From Loktanella fryxellensis (GTDB taxonomy: Bacteria > Pseudomonadota > Alphaproteobacteria > Rhodobacterales > Rhodobacteraceae), in contig NZ_FOCI01000019.1 in assembly GCF_900110065.1 (NCBI RefSeq), positions 1 through 38,231 on the forward strand: a stretch of DNA of 38,231 nt, read 5' to 3'. Below the pieces are notes generated by a model, which worked only from the letters and a program-made list of their open reading frames with translations, had not been told where the DNA came from and did no database searches. Positions 17,915 to 26,354 of this stretch are shown here, piece after piece; position 1 is the first letter of the stretch, and each line of letters starts with the position of its first letter. The position numbers were made by a program, and so were the translations under genes.

Positions 17915-19021
17915 ATGCCATCACAACCGATCCTAGGCCCCTCGATTGCCGATCAGATCACGCGGGTCGAAGGCGGTCTCGTGATCCCGCCGCCCAAGGG
18001 CGACCAGAACCGGTCGGTGCAGAAGTCGGGCGTGCTCGATGCGGACGGCGGGTTCGTCGAACGCTCGATCACCTGGCGCAACGGCACGCAGGTCAACGTG
18101 GAACCCCCGATGCCCGCCGCCGCCGACATCGCGGACCTGCCGGGGCGCTGGATGTATGCCGGGCCGCTGTTCGGTCACTTCGGGCATTTCCTGGTGGAAT
18201 CGATCAGCCGCCTGTGGGCGCTGGACCAGCTGCGCGGGCAGATCGACGGCATCGTGTTCACGCCCAAGTTCCAGAACCGCCCGCAGCATATCCTGTCGGT
18301 CTACCAGCCAATGCTGGAATCCCTCGGCGTCGACGTGAAGATCCTCAACATCGAGGATCCGACCCGGGTCGAGACCCTGTTCGTGCCGCAGCAGGGCTTC
18401 GGCATGTTCGAGATGATCGAGGGTGCACCGGAGTTCCGCGATTTCATCAACGCCAACGCGGGCCGCGACGTGACCCCGGAAGGGCCAGAGAAGATCTACA
18501 TCTCGCGCTCGGCCCTGCCGCCCGCCCGTGGCAGCCTGCTGGGCGAGAAGCGGCTGGAGGCGCTGCTGGAGGATGAGGGCTACACCATCTATCATCCGCA
18601 GAAGGACAGTTTCGCCACGCAGATGGCGACCTACAAGGCGGCCCGCTACGTCATCTCGGTCGACGGCTCGCCGCTGCACATGACAGGTCTCGTGGGCGAC
18701 AGCGGTCAGAAGGTCGCCTGCATCGCGCGGCGCGCCGGCGATCTGGACCGGATCTTCGCCCGCCAGTTCAAGGCGTTCAAGGACGTCGACGTGGTCACGA
18801 TCTCGGCCCTCGTGCAGGACTGGATTCCCGAAACCGACAACCGCCCGTCCCGTGTCAGCTTCGGCGAGGTGGATTTCGGCGTGATGTACGACAGGCTGAA
18901 GGCCGGCGGATTCATCACCGGCACCGATCGCTGGGCGCCGTTCGACGACGCCAGCCGGGCGGACCTGCTGTCGGAGCTGGCGCTCAGCCAGAAGGTCGGC
19001 TTCAAGGCCTTCGCCGCCTGA
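17915..19021 (+). CDS. GT61-family glycosyltransferase
   Basis: 368 residues of the GT61 (DUF563) family, cytosolic or membrane-associated transferases found in capsule and exopolysaccharide clusters. Family marks are AGPLFGHFGHFLVESISRLWAL, the block IYISRSALPPARGSLLGE, the region FATQMATYKAARYVISVDG and SPLHMTGLVG. There is no signal peptide or membrane segment. The ATG at 17915 has AGGTGA seven to eight bases upstream. The gene is monocistronic, with a promoter upstream and a strong hairpin 27 bases after its stop. Donor and acceptor cannot be read from sequence; use of dTDP-rhamnose is plausible given the neighbouring operon. Confidence 0.85.
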   Translation: MPSQPILGPSIADQITRVEGGLVIPPPKGDQNRSVQKSGVLDADGGFVERSITWRNGTQVNVEPPMPAAADIADLPGRWMYAGPLFGHFGHFLVESISRLWALDQLRGQIDGIVFTPKFQNRPQHILSVYQPMLESLGVDVKILNIEDPTRVETLFVPQQGFGMFEMIEGAPEFRDFINANAGRDVTPEGPEKIYISRSALPPARGSLLGEKRLEALLEDEGYTIYHPQKDSFATQMATYKAARYVISVDGSPLHMTGLVGDSGQKVACIARRAGDLDRIFARQFKAFKDVDVVTISALVQDWIPETDNRPSRVSFGEVDFGVMYDRLKAGGFITGTDRWAPFDDASRADLLSELALSQKVGFKAFAA

Positions 19022-19048
19022 GGCGATCGCATCCTTTGACCGCATGGC

Positions 19049-19088
19049 CCCATCACCGGCGCAGGCATTGGCCTGCGCCGGTGATGGG
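19049..19088 (+). terminator. Strong hairpin after the GT61 gene
   Basis: A perfect 18-bp inverted repeat, CCCATCACCGGCGCAGGC at 19049-19066, pairs with 19071-19088 around the 4-base loop ATTG. It starts 27 bases after the GT61 stop. No T-run follows directly, so it may act as an imperfect terminator or an RNA-stabilising 3' hairpin. Confidence 0.6.
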
Positions 19089-20420
19089 ACGGGGTCGATG
19101 CTTTTGCCATGACCTGCCCAAGGAAGCCGATGCCACGCACCCGGGACCACCGCCCCGCCACAGCATCCTTCTGATGGGGTTCGGCCAGTCCAATGCGGAT
19201 GTCCATGATGCAGGCCCCGTCTGGCCGCTGCGACCAAGGACGCGCTGCCGATCATGATGCCCAGCGACGGCAAGATGATCCGCGGCTACATGGAAAAATT
19301 CGAACGGCTGGTGCCGATCACAGGGTTCGATCCGGTCGCACAAGCCCCGGCGGGGATCCAGTCGCTGCTGGCCCCCGCCGCGGCGGGGCTGCTGAGCGAT
19401 CTGGCTGAACGTGATCATCACCAGCCACCTGCCTGCGTCATCGTCCGGTCAGAGGCGCGGGGCGGGCGCCGGTTCCTTGGAATCCGGCAGAACGACAGCG
19501 ACATCGACGGCATCTCCCGCAACCGCGACGGACGCCACGCGATCATCTTCGACGATCTCATCGCTAGCCTGACCGCATGCATCGCCGCCGCTGCCGCCGA
19601 CGGCTGTCCGGTCGGTTTGGTGAACATGGTCCGGCTGCACGGTGAATCCGACCGCAGCCTGACCCGAGAGGCGTATGCAGCCCTGTTCCTGAGCTTGATC
19701 GACGACGTGGAACGGCATCTGGTCCGCCTCGACGTTGCCGTCCACTGGACCGTCGTACAGGCCAGCGGCACCGGGGCCACGGGGGGCGGCAACGGCTGGC
19801 CGAACCGGCTGGCAGTCCACGACGTTGCGGCCCTGCGCAACAATGTGGATGTCGCCGTCGCAGGCTACGCCTATCCGCAGTACGATGCGTCACACTATTC
19901 CGCCCGTGGCAAACTGTTGCTGGGCGAAAACGTGGGCCGCGCCATCGCCCGCCGCCTGCGAGGAGCGGCCCCTGCCCTGCCCCGACCCGTGGTCCTGCGG
20001 CTTGACCCTTCGCCACGAGGGGCCGTCGCCACGCTGACAATGGCTGCGGATGACCCGCTGGTGCTGGACGTGACCACGCTGCCGCCCAGCGATGTAACGC
20101 TGATGGGGTTCTGGATCCAGGACCGCACCGGGGCGGTCCTGGGCGATGTCACCGTGCTGGACGCCACCCGGCTTGCGCTGCATTTCGACCGGATGCCGGA
20201 CGCAGCCTCACTGACGATCCAGTATGCCTACAGGAACCAACCGCGCAGCCACCCCAGTGCCGACGTGGGCTATCCGATGGGGCGGGGCAATCTGCGCACG
20301 ACGCGGGCTACTCTATCGTCCCTGTTGGCAGACACACATCTGCACGACTGGGTGCCGGGGTTCGCGCGTCGCGCGGCGGACCTGATGGCGGGATATGTGA
20401 CGAATGACGGTGTCGCTTAG
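19084..20420 (+). pseudogene. SGNH-type carbohydrate esterase, frameshifted near its N-terminus
   Basis: The three catalytic blocks of an SGNH/sialate-O-acetylesterase-like hydrolase are present, but in two frames. ILLMGFGQSNADVHDAG (19168-19214, block I with the Ser) is in the frame of 19084, which stops at 19257. From about 19219 the coding continues in another frame: AATKDALPIMMPSDGKMIRG, then RLHGESDRS and finally YDASHYSARGKLLLGE (Asp and His). Adding one C to the run CCCC at 19215-19218 would join them. A beta-rich C-terminal part follows (about 20010-20420). No signal peptide is visible and the true start is unclear. The open downstream part alone, from ATG 19254, gives 388 residues without the nucleophile. 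Related in catalytic core to the RTX esterase that follows. Confidence 0.7.
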
Positions 20421-20993
20421 CGGGCCCTCTCCTGCGTCAGTCGGAAGACATGAGGTTGGTGCGTTGACGACGCAAGCCGGTTGGGCAGGCTGTTGAAATC
20501 GGCGATGAACGACAACGTTGCCGCCGATGGCCTGTGTGTCTGAGTCACTACACCTCGACCCGTTCACAATCTGTTTCCCAATTCGTAACACGGGTCGGTC
20601 AGTAAAAGCGCGACAGGCCCGCATCGCAGACGCTTCGACCTGACCCCGTCGGCCCAAGGGCCTGTTTACCCGTGCACCGGCGCATCACCTCCGGTTCCCG
20701 TCGAACTTTTCATCATATTGAATCTATTTGATTAAACCTGTCATCTCCGGCCTCGTCATGAGTGCGCTGAACCGCCCTGCGCTGCGCGTGCCGGGGGCGC
20801 GATCATCGGCGCATCGGGGGCCGATTGCCCTTGCGTCACCGCACGACGCATGTCGGGATGCCCATCCGACGCACCGCTGCCCTTCGGACGGGGCAACTCC
20901 AGTGTAGACTCGGAGCCGTAATTGGCACTTATCCTTTGGAGCCACAATTTAGTCATATTTTAACAATCGCCATGTTTGTGAGGACCGACCATC
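20421..20993. other. Non-coding region upstream of the RTX esterase gene
   Basis: 573 bases without a credible gene. Two AT-rich patches stand out, around 20708-20740 and 20915-20975, the second just before the start of the RTX gene and the more likely promoter site. Several short hairpins occur (for example GGCCCAAGGGCC near 20661 and GTCGGGAT/ATCCGAC near 20851-20870), of unknown meaning. No promoter boxes are assigned with confidence. Confidence 0.35.
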
Positions 20994-23555
20994 ATGCCCA
21001 TCCTGATCAGACGTGCCGGCGCGGCCGTCCAGACCTATACGGATCTCGTGCTGGCGCTGAAGAACCTGATCGCCGGCGACACCCTCGACGTGTCGGATCA
21101 TGTCGCCACTGACATCTTCACGATCGCGGTCAACAACGTGACCCTGCAGAACACCGGCGCGCCGGTGACGGTGCAGATCGCCGCGGGTGTGGGCACGTTC
21201 ACGCTGGCCGCCGGTGCCACCGCGGTGGTGCAGGCCGAAGGCCCGGACACCACGATCCACGGCAACGACATCGGCAACGACTTTTTCGGCGGTGCCGCCC
21301 GCGACCGGATCAACGGCGGGGCCGGCGCAGAGACGATTGATGGCGGCGGCGGCGACGACCTGCTCTATGGCGGGGGTGGCGACGATGTGCTGATCGCGGG
21401 GGCCGGGCGTGACCAGCTGTTCGGCGGCTCCGGCACCGATCTGCTGATCTCGGATCAGGGCATGAACCGGCTGTGGTCGGGTGCGGGTGCCGACGTGCTG
21501 GAGCTGCACGTGGATGCGGACCAGAACACGATCGTCTTCGATTTCACCCCCGAGGATACCATCCGCATTGTCGGCCACGGCGGGCTGACCAGCCTTGCCG
21601 ACGTGGTGGCCGCGGGCGGCAAGGTGTACGAATCCGGTGCCAACACCATCATCCGCATCGGCGAGGCGCAGATCCAGCTGCGCGACACGACACTGGCGGA
21701 TCTGACACCCGAACGCGTCGTCTTCGTGCAGCCCCCGCCCCCGCCGCCCGCCGAGATCATGGTGGGCGAGGTCGCCTACCGCCTGCGCGACGGCGAGCCG
21801 CCCCACGAGAACTTCAAGTTTCAGGATGCAGCAGGGCGCTGGTATTCGCCGGACTACTTCGTGCTGGTGGCGGGCGGTCAGTCCAACATGGTGGGGTCCA
21901 GCAAGACCGGCGACTACATCATGAACGGCGACGTGATGGCCTACGACTGGCTGAACGATCGCATCGTCGCAGGCGACTACGGCAGCGTCCCCGCCACGGG
22001 CCGCGAAGGGGCGAGTGCGCGCAACAACCTCTACTTCCCCATGGCGGTGGAGTTGACCGAGGCGCTGGACCGCCCCGTCCTGGTGGTGAACCGCGCGGTC
22101 AGCGGATCGCGCATCGACACGTGGCTGGATACCCAGCTGGGCCACAACTGGGCCGCGCTGTCGGACGACGTGACACAGGCGCTGGCGCATGTGGGTCAGG
22201 CCAGCGCCGATGCCTTCATCTGGCTGCAAGGCGAAAGCGACTACCCCCTCAAGACCAGCGTCTATGCGGGTTATGTGCAGGAGCTGATCGCGCAGGTGCG
22301 CGCCACCGGCTGGGCGCCGGACGATCTGGACATCCTGATGGGCGAGCTGAGCCGCGAAAGCGCCAACTACGTTCAGAACGGCGCCTATCAGATGCTGGAA
22401 TTGGCCAACACGGACGCCGACCTGGGCTTCGTCAGCTCGGCCGGGCTGGGATCGAACGACCGCGACGGCGTGCATTTCAGCGGCCAGTCCCTGAACGCCT
22501 TTGGGACGCGGTTCGCACAGGCGCTGCTGGACCTGCGCAACGGCGTCGTGGCGGACCCCAACAGCGCCCCCACCTCCCTCGTCACCGGCACCGTGGGCAG
22601 CCTGACCGTTGTCGAAGGACAGGAGCTGCGGGTGCATGTCGCGGATTACTTCAGCGATGCGGACGGCGACGCGCTGTTCTACTACAGCTACCTCAGCCGC
22701 CGCGCCGTGCAGCTGACCTTCGAGGATCAGGCCACCGACGAGATCGTGCTGCGCCCCGGTTTCGGCAGTGCCGGCACCTACAAGGTCTTCGTCTATGCCA
22801 ACGACTACGATCTGGATGGCGGGCTGATCAGTTTCGACCTGACCGTGACCAAGGCCACGCCGCTGATCGACACCTACAACTCGCGCGACTTCACCCAGAA
22901 GCTGTCGAGCTTTGCCGCCTTCGACGCAGGGATGGCCAGCCTGTCCACCAACAAGGGCATCGACATCCTGGATCAGGCGGCGCTGGCGGCCACGACCACG
23001 TTGACCGTGGACAGCCTGCACATCCGCGGCGGCGCGGGGATCAGCGGCAACTTCGTCCTGGGCGACGCGGCGCTGCGGGCCTATTTCCTGGGGCAGGCCA
23101 CGTTCTCGGTCACCGGCAACGGGCGCGACAACTACATCGTCGGCGGTGACGGCGACAGCATCATGCGCGGCGGTGCGGGGCTGGACCGGCTCTATGGCGG
23201 CATGGGCCACGACATGCTGACCGGCGACGCGGGCAATGACCAGCTGTTCGGCGGCGCTGGCGACGACAGGCTGTGGGGCGGCACCGGATCCGACATCGTC
23301 ACGGGCGGTGCCGGCAACGATACCTTCGTCTTCCAGCAGGGCGACAATGCCCTGCGGATCGAGGACTATACCCTGGGCGACACCATCGCGTTGCAGGGCT
23401 TTGCGGACATCGACAGCTATGCGACGCTGATGGCGCAGGCCGACCGGGTCTATCAATCCTCGACCCGCACGATCATCGATCTGGGCGACGACCGCCTGAT
23501 GCTGTCCAATTTCCAGGTGGGCAACCTGTCCGCGGACATGTTCCACTTCGCCTGA
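20994..23555 (+). CDS. Secreted RTX protein with a sialate-O-acetylesterase-like (SGNH) domain
   Basis: 853 residues, acidic, no N-terminal signal peptide, as expected for type I secretion. Order: a short N-terminal domain (1-88); a first block of calcium-binding RTX nonapeptides (about 89-156; GGAGAETIDGGGGDDLLYGG); an SGNH/SASA esterase domain with YFVLVAGGQSNMVGSS (Ser near 298), FIWLQGESD (near 410) and RDGVHFSG (Asp/His near 491); a cadherin/Ig-like domain (about 523-620; DYFSDADGDALFYYS); and a second RTX block (about 708-780; GDAGNDQLFGGAGDDRLWGG) before the C-terminal secretion region. It probably removes acetyl or similar groups from surface or environmental polysaccharide. ATG at 20994 has GAGG upstream. 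No type I exporter is in the window. Confidence 0.85.
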   Translation: MPILIRRAGAAVQTYTDLVLALKNLIAGDTLDVSDHVATDIFTIAVNNVTLQNTGAPVTVQIAAGVGTFTLAAGATAVVQAEGPDTTIHGNDIGNDFFGGAARDRINGGAGAETIDGGGGDDLLYGGGGDDVLIAGAGRDQLFGGSGTDLLISDQGMNRLWSGAGADVLELHVDADQNTIVFDFTPEDTIRIVGHGGLTSLADVVAAGGKVYESGANTIIRIGEAQIQLRDTTLADLTPERVVFVQPPPPPPAEIMVGEVAYRLRDGEPPHENFKFQDAAGRWYSPDYFVLVAGGQSNMVGSSKTGDYIMNGDVMAYDWLNDRIVAGDYGSVPATGREGASARNNLYFPMAVELTEALDRPVLVVNRAVSGSRIDTWLDTQLGHNWAALSDDVTQALAHVGQASADAFIWLQGESDYPLKTSVYAGYVQELIAQVRATGWAPDDLDILMGELSRESANYVQNGAYQMLELANTDADLGFVSSAGLGSNDRDGVHFSGQSLNAFGTRFAQALLDLRNGVVADPNSAPTSLVTGTVGSLTVVEGQELRVHVADYFSDADGDALFYYSYLSRRAVQLTFEDQATDEIVLRPGFGSAGTYKVFVYANDYDLDGGLISFDLTVTKATPLIDTYNSRDFTQKLSSFAAFDAGMASLSTNKGIDILDQAALAATTTLTVDSLHIRGGAGISGNFVLGDAALRAYFLGQATFSVTGNGRDNYIVGGDGDSIMRGGAGLDRLYGGMGHDMLTGDAGNDQLFGGAGDDRLWGGTGSDIVTGGAGNDTFVFQQGDNALRIEDYTLGDTIALQGFADIDSYATLMAQADRVYQSSTRTIIDLGDDRLMLSNFQVGNLSADMFHFA

Positions 23556-23589
23556 GGGCGGCAGAGGGGAAAGTCCACTCCTTGTCGCC

Positions 23590-23611
23590 GGTGCTCCTTT
23601 CGAGGAGTGCC
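23590..23611. terminator. UUCG-capped hairpin between convergent genes
   Basis: GGTGCTCCT (23590-23598), loop TTCG, AGGAGTGCC (23603-23611): a nine-pair stem with two G-U pairs and a very stable tetraloop. It lies 34 bases after the RTX gene and 16 bases beyond the end of the convergent small gene, so it could end transcription from either side. There is no strong T-run. Confidence 0.45.
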
Positions 23612-23627
23612 GTTCGTCCGGCAGCGG

Positions 23628-23837
23628 TCAATCGTTCTGCGCAACACCTTCATGTTGCGCCAGCCACTCTTCGAGCATCCTGCGGATCATCTTTGGCCGC
23701 GTCGGAAGGTCAGGCTGAAGCATCCGCGTTCTGTCGATCTGATCGATAAGATTGTCCGTCATGCGAACCATCACAGGTTTTGTCCCTGTAGATCGTGGCC
23801 TTCCTCGACCTACCATGACGATTGCCGCGTGCTTCAT
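23628..23837 (-). CDS. Small ribbon-helix-helix-like protein (putative DNA-binding regulator)
   Basis: 69 residues. After a basic N-terminus (GRGRPRSTGTK) the pattern of a strand and two helices follows: PVMVRMTDNLIDQIDRTR, then RPKMIRRMLEEWLAQH. This suits the CopG/MetJ/Arc class and resembles antitoxin-type or autoregulatory repressors. The start codon overlaps an inverted repeat that could be its operator. There is no obvious ribosome binding site and no partner toxin gene nearby on the same strand; upstream comes the IS3 remnant, which may have removed one. Family assignment is from pattern only. Confidence 0.5.
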   Translation of the reverse strand: MKHAAIVMVGRGRPRSTGTKPVMVRMTDNLIDQIDRTRMLQPDLPTRPKMIRRMLEEWLAQHEGVAQND

Positions 23838-23857
23838 GATTACAATAATTAATCATG
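23835..23857. promoter_or_regulatory. Inverted repeat over the start of the RHH-like gene, possible operator
   Basis: CATGATTA (23835-23842), a 7-base AT-only-but-one spacer, and TAATCATG (23850-23857) form perfect 8-base half-sites in a locally AT-rich spot. The left half-site contains the start codon of the small gene on the minus strand. RHH repressors commonly bind such repeats at their own promoter; binding here is inferred. Confidence 0.4.
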
Positions 23858-24203
23858 TTTACACGGAGGCAAGCAGTGGAGTTCCTGCCCCGCGCGAACC
23901 TCAATGATCGTAAAGAGATCATCATGGCTGGCCATGGACGTAACACGCCCTCCGGCGTGCCCGGAACCCCCTTCGTACTTCCCATATCTCTCGTGGAATG
24001 CGATGCAGGCCTTGCCTTGGTGCATGTGGCCATTGCGGCCGATGCGGCTGCCGAGGTTTCTGACGGCGACCCCAATTTTTATCCGGCGTGAGCGAGACTC
24101 CGTGTTTGATCTTTGCCCGTCTGGGCGGCATGAGCTGGAGTGCCCCCACTGAAGTGGTCCACCTTTTGGGATGGAATTATCCCGTTTTCAGGAGGACGAC
24201 GAG

Positions 24204-24517
24204 ATGGCCGGCAAGCGAGAGAAGCCCGAGGATATCGTGCTGAAGCTGCGACAAGTTGAAGTGCTGCAAGGGCAAGGCAAATCAATTCAGGAAGCCGTGC
24301 GGCAGATCGGTGTGACGGTTCAGACCTACTATCGGTGGCGCAAGGAGCGAGCCATGTCCGCCATTGGTCCGAGGACAATGGCGAGCGCGGCATGAGCCGT
24401 GATCAGCTCAAGCGGCTGAAAGAGCTGGAGGCTGAGAATACCCGGCTCAGACGTGCCGTGTCGGATCTGACGCTGGACAAGATGATCCTGGCCGAGGCTG
24501 CACGGGGAAACTACTGA
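24204..24517 (+). pseudogene. IS3-family transposase OrfA, frameshifted
   Basis: ATG at 24204 with GGAGGA upstream. The frame opens MAGKREKPEDIVLKLRQVEV and continues VRQIGVTVQTYYRWRKE, the helix-turn-helix half of OrfA in the IS407 group. After RWRKE about a dozen aberrant residues precede a TGA at 24393. The second half, SRDQLKRLKELEAENTRL and DKMILAEAARGNY, is in another frame and ends at TGA 24515-24517, where OrfA normally ends. A small insertion of about 40 bases near 24355-24390 appears to be the lesion. Confidence 0.75.
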
Positions 24518-25005
24518 GCCCTTCCCGCCGCAGGCAGTGCATTGGTCATGTGCGGCAAACTCTCAGCCTATCGGAGCGCCGGGTTTGCCGCACATTGGGT
24601 CAGCATCGCTCGACGTAAGCCGCAAGGTGCCCTGTGGCCTGCCGGACGAGGCGCGGCTGACCGATGACATCACCGCGTTAGCCGAAGAGTTCGGCCGCTA
24701 TGGGTATCGCATGATCACCGGGCTGCTGAACAATAGCGGCTGTCATGTGAACCATAAGAGGGTCGAACGGATCCGGCGGCAGGAAGGGCGTGAGGCGTCC
24801 CGCAAAAACAGCCGAATAAGGGCCGACTTTGGCTCAATGACGGGTCATGCGTCCGGTTGCGGCCGGAGCGCCCGAACCATGTCTGGTCCTATGACTTTGT
24901 CCAGGACCGGACCCACGACGGCGAGTCTTCCGCACTCTCAACATCATCGATGAGTTCACGAAGGAGGCGCTGGTGATCCGGGTCAAACGCAGGCAGAATT
25001 CAAGT
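24518..25005 (+). pseudogene. IS3-family transposase OrfB, 5' part, frameshifted and interrupted
   Basis: Scattered frames give the N-terminal half of an IS407-type DDE transposase: SLSERRVCRTLGQHRST, then KVPCGLPDEARLTDDITALA and EEFGRYGYRMITGLLNNSG, then NHVWSYDFVQDRTHDG with the first catalytic Asp, and NIIDEFTKEALVIRVKRRQNS at the junction. At least three frame changes and one stop are present. The protein is then broken by the IS21 element at about 25005. Confidence 0.75.
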
Positions 25006-25079
25006 TGTCAGGCGACATGGCAAACTGGCCCCCTGTCGACATGAGGAACTGACCCCTCTTGTAGAGAGGAGGTTCCAAG

Positions 25080-26354
25080 ATGAACGAGTTGAGGAAAGAT
25101 CTTTCACCGACGGTGCTGTCGGGGAGGGTCGAGATGCGGACGCCGGACGAAGTGTCAGCCATGCTTGCGTTGAAGGCGTGCGGTTGGGGGAGCAAGCGGA
25201 TCGCGGCCGAGCTGGGGTGCTCCCGGAACACGGTGAAGCGATGGCTGGCGGAGGGCGGCTGGTGCGCGGCGAAGGCCCAGCAGCGGCCCCGGGCGCTCGA
25301 TGGCCTTGAGGCGTGGCTGGGCGAGCGGTTCCGCCGCCATGCTGGCAATGCCGATGTGGTCCGGCAGGAACTAGCGGCGGAGCTCGGGATTGCGGTGAGC
25401 CTGCGCACGATCGAGCGCGCAGTCGCCCACCTGCGCCAGGAGCTGCGTGCCGAGGCCTGCGCGACGGTGCGTTTCGAGACGCGGCCCGGTCAGCAGTTGC
25501 AAATCGACTTCGGGGAGCGGCGAGTCGCGATCGGGAACCAAATGGAGAAGGTTTTCTTCTTTGTCGCGACGCTCGGCTATTCGCGCAGGCTGCATGCCCG
25601 GGCCTACCGGGGCGCGCGCCAGGAGCACTGGTTCGATGGCATGGAAAGCTGCTTCGGGGCCTTCGGGGGCATGCCCGAGGAGGTGCTGCTCGACAACGCC
25701 CGGGCACTGATCCAGCACCATGATCCGGTCTCGCGCGAGGTGGTGGTGAATCCCAAGCTGCATGCCTTCGCGCGGCATTGCGGCTTCAAGGTGAAGGCCT
25801 GCGCGCCTTACCGGGCCCGGACGAAGGGCAAGGATGAGCGTGGCGTCGGCTATGTGAAGAAGAACGCGGTTGCCGGTCGGCGGTTCGAGAGCTTCGCCGC
25901 ACTCGAGGCACACCTGGACGCCTGGACCCGCGAAGTGGCGGACATCCGGCTTCACGGCACGACCGGCGAGGCGCCGCGTTTGCGGTTCGATCGGGACGAG
26001 GCGCATGCCTTGCGGCCAGCCGCCGGGATCCCGCCCTTCCTGGCGAGCCGCGAGCTGGTGCGGAAGGTGACCTCGGACTGTTCCGTCGAAGTCGACGGCA
26101 ATGCTTATTCCGTGCCCTGGACGCTGATCGGCGAGCGGGTGACGGTGATCGTGGCGGGCCCGGACCTGCGCGTCCAGCATGCCGGGCAGGATGTCGCGCG
26201 CCATGCGTTGCGCAGCGGTCGCCATGGGCGTGTCGCCGATCCTGCCCATTTTGCCGGGATCGGCCGCCGCAGGGCCGTCTGTCCGATGCCGGAGGTGCCG
26301 ACGCTGCTGCGGCCGCTGAGCGAGTATGATGCTGTCGCGGGAGGATCCTGGTAA
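25080..26354 (+). CDS. istA: IS21-family transposase IstA
   Basis: 424 residues. The N-terminal HTH is ALKACGWGSKRIAAELGCSRNTVKRWL. The catalytic domain has the DDE set in QLQIDFGERRV (Asp), EEVLLDNARALI (Asp) and RTKGKDERGVGYVKKNA (Glu), and the C-terminal beta domain is VDGNAYSVPWTLIGERV. ATG at 25080 has GGAGG seven bases upstream; an internal ATG at 25134 would also retain the HTH. IstA cuts and joins the element ends with help from IstB. The stop overlaps the istB start by one base (TAATG), so the two are translationally coupled. Confidence 0.92.
   Translation: MNELRKDLSPTVLSGRVEMRTPDEVSAMLALKACGWGSKRIAAELGCSRNTVKRWLAEGGWCAAKAQQRPRALDGLEAWLGERFRRHAGNADVVRQELAAELGIAVSLRTIERAVAHLRQELRAEACATVRFETRPGQQLQIDFGERRVAIGNQMEKVFFFVATLGYSRRLHARAYRGARQEHWFDGMESCFGAFGGMPEEVLLDNARALIQHHDPVSREVVVNPKLHAFARHCGFKVKACAPYRARTKGKDERGVGYVKKNAVAGRRFESFAALEAHLDAWTREVADIRLHGTTGEAPRLRFDRDEAHALRPAAGIPPFLASRELVRKVTSDCSVEVDGNAYSVPWTLIGERVTVIVAGPDLRVQHAGQDVARHALRSGRHGRVADPAHFAGIGRRRAVCPMPEVPTLLRPLSEYDAVAGGSW

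Noticed and set aside
20949-23546. 865-codon open frame on the minus strand
   Set aside because: Antisense to the RTX esterase, which has clear SGNH and RTX motifs; the minus frame has none.
23855-24091. Possible 78-residue gene on the plus strand
   Set aside because: No RBS that fits, no recognisable fold and no homology I can name; it overlaps the putative operator and ends at the IS3 boundary. It could be a remnant, but I cannot support it.
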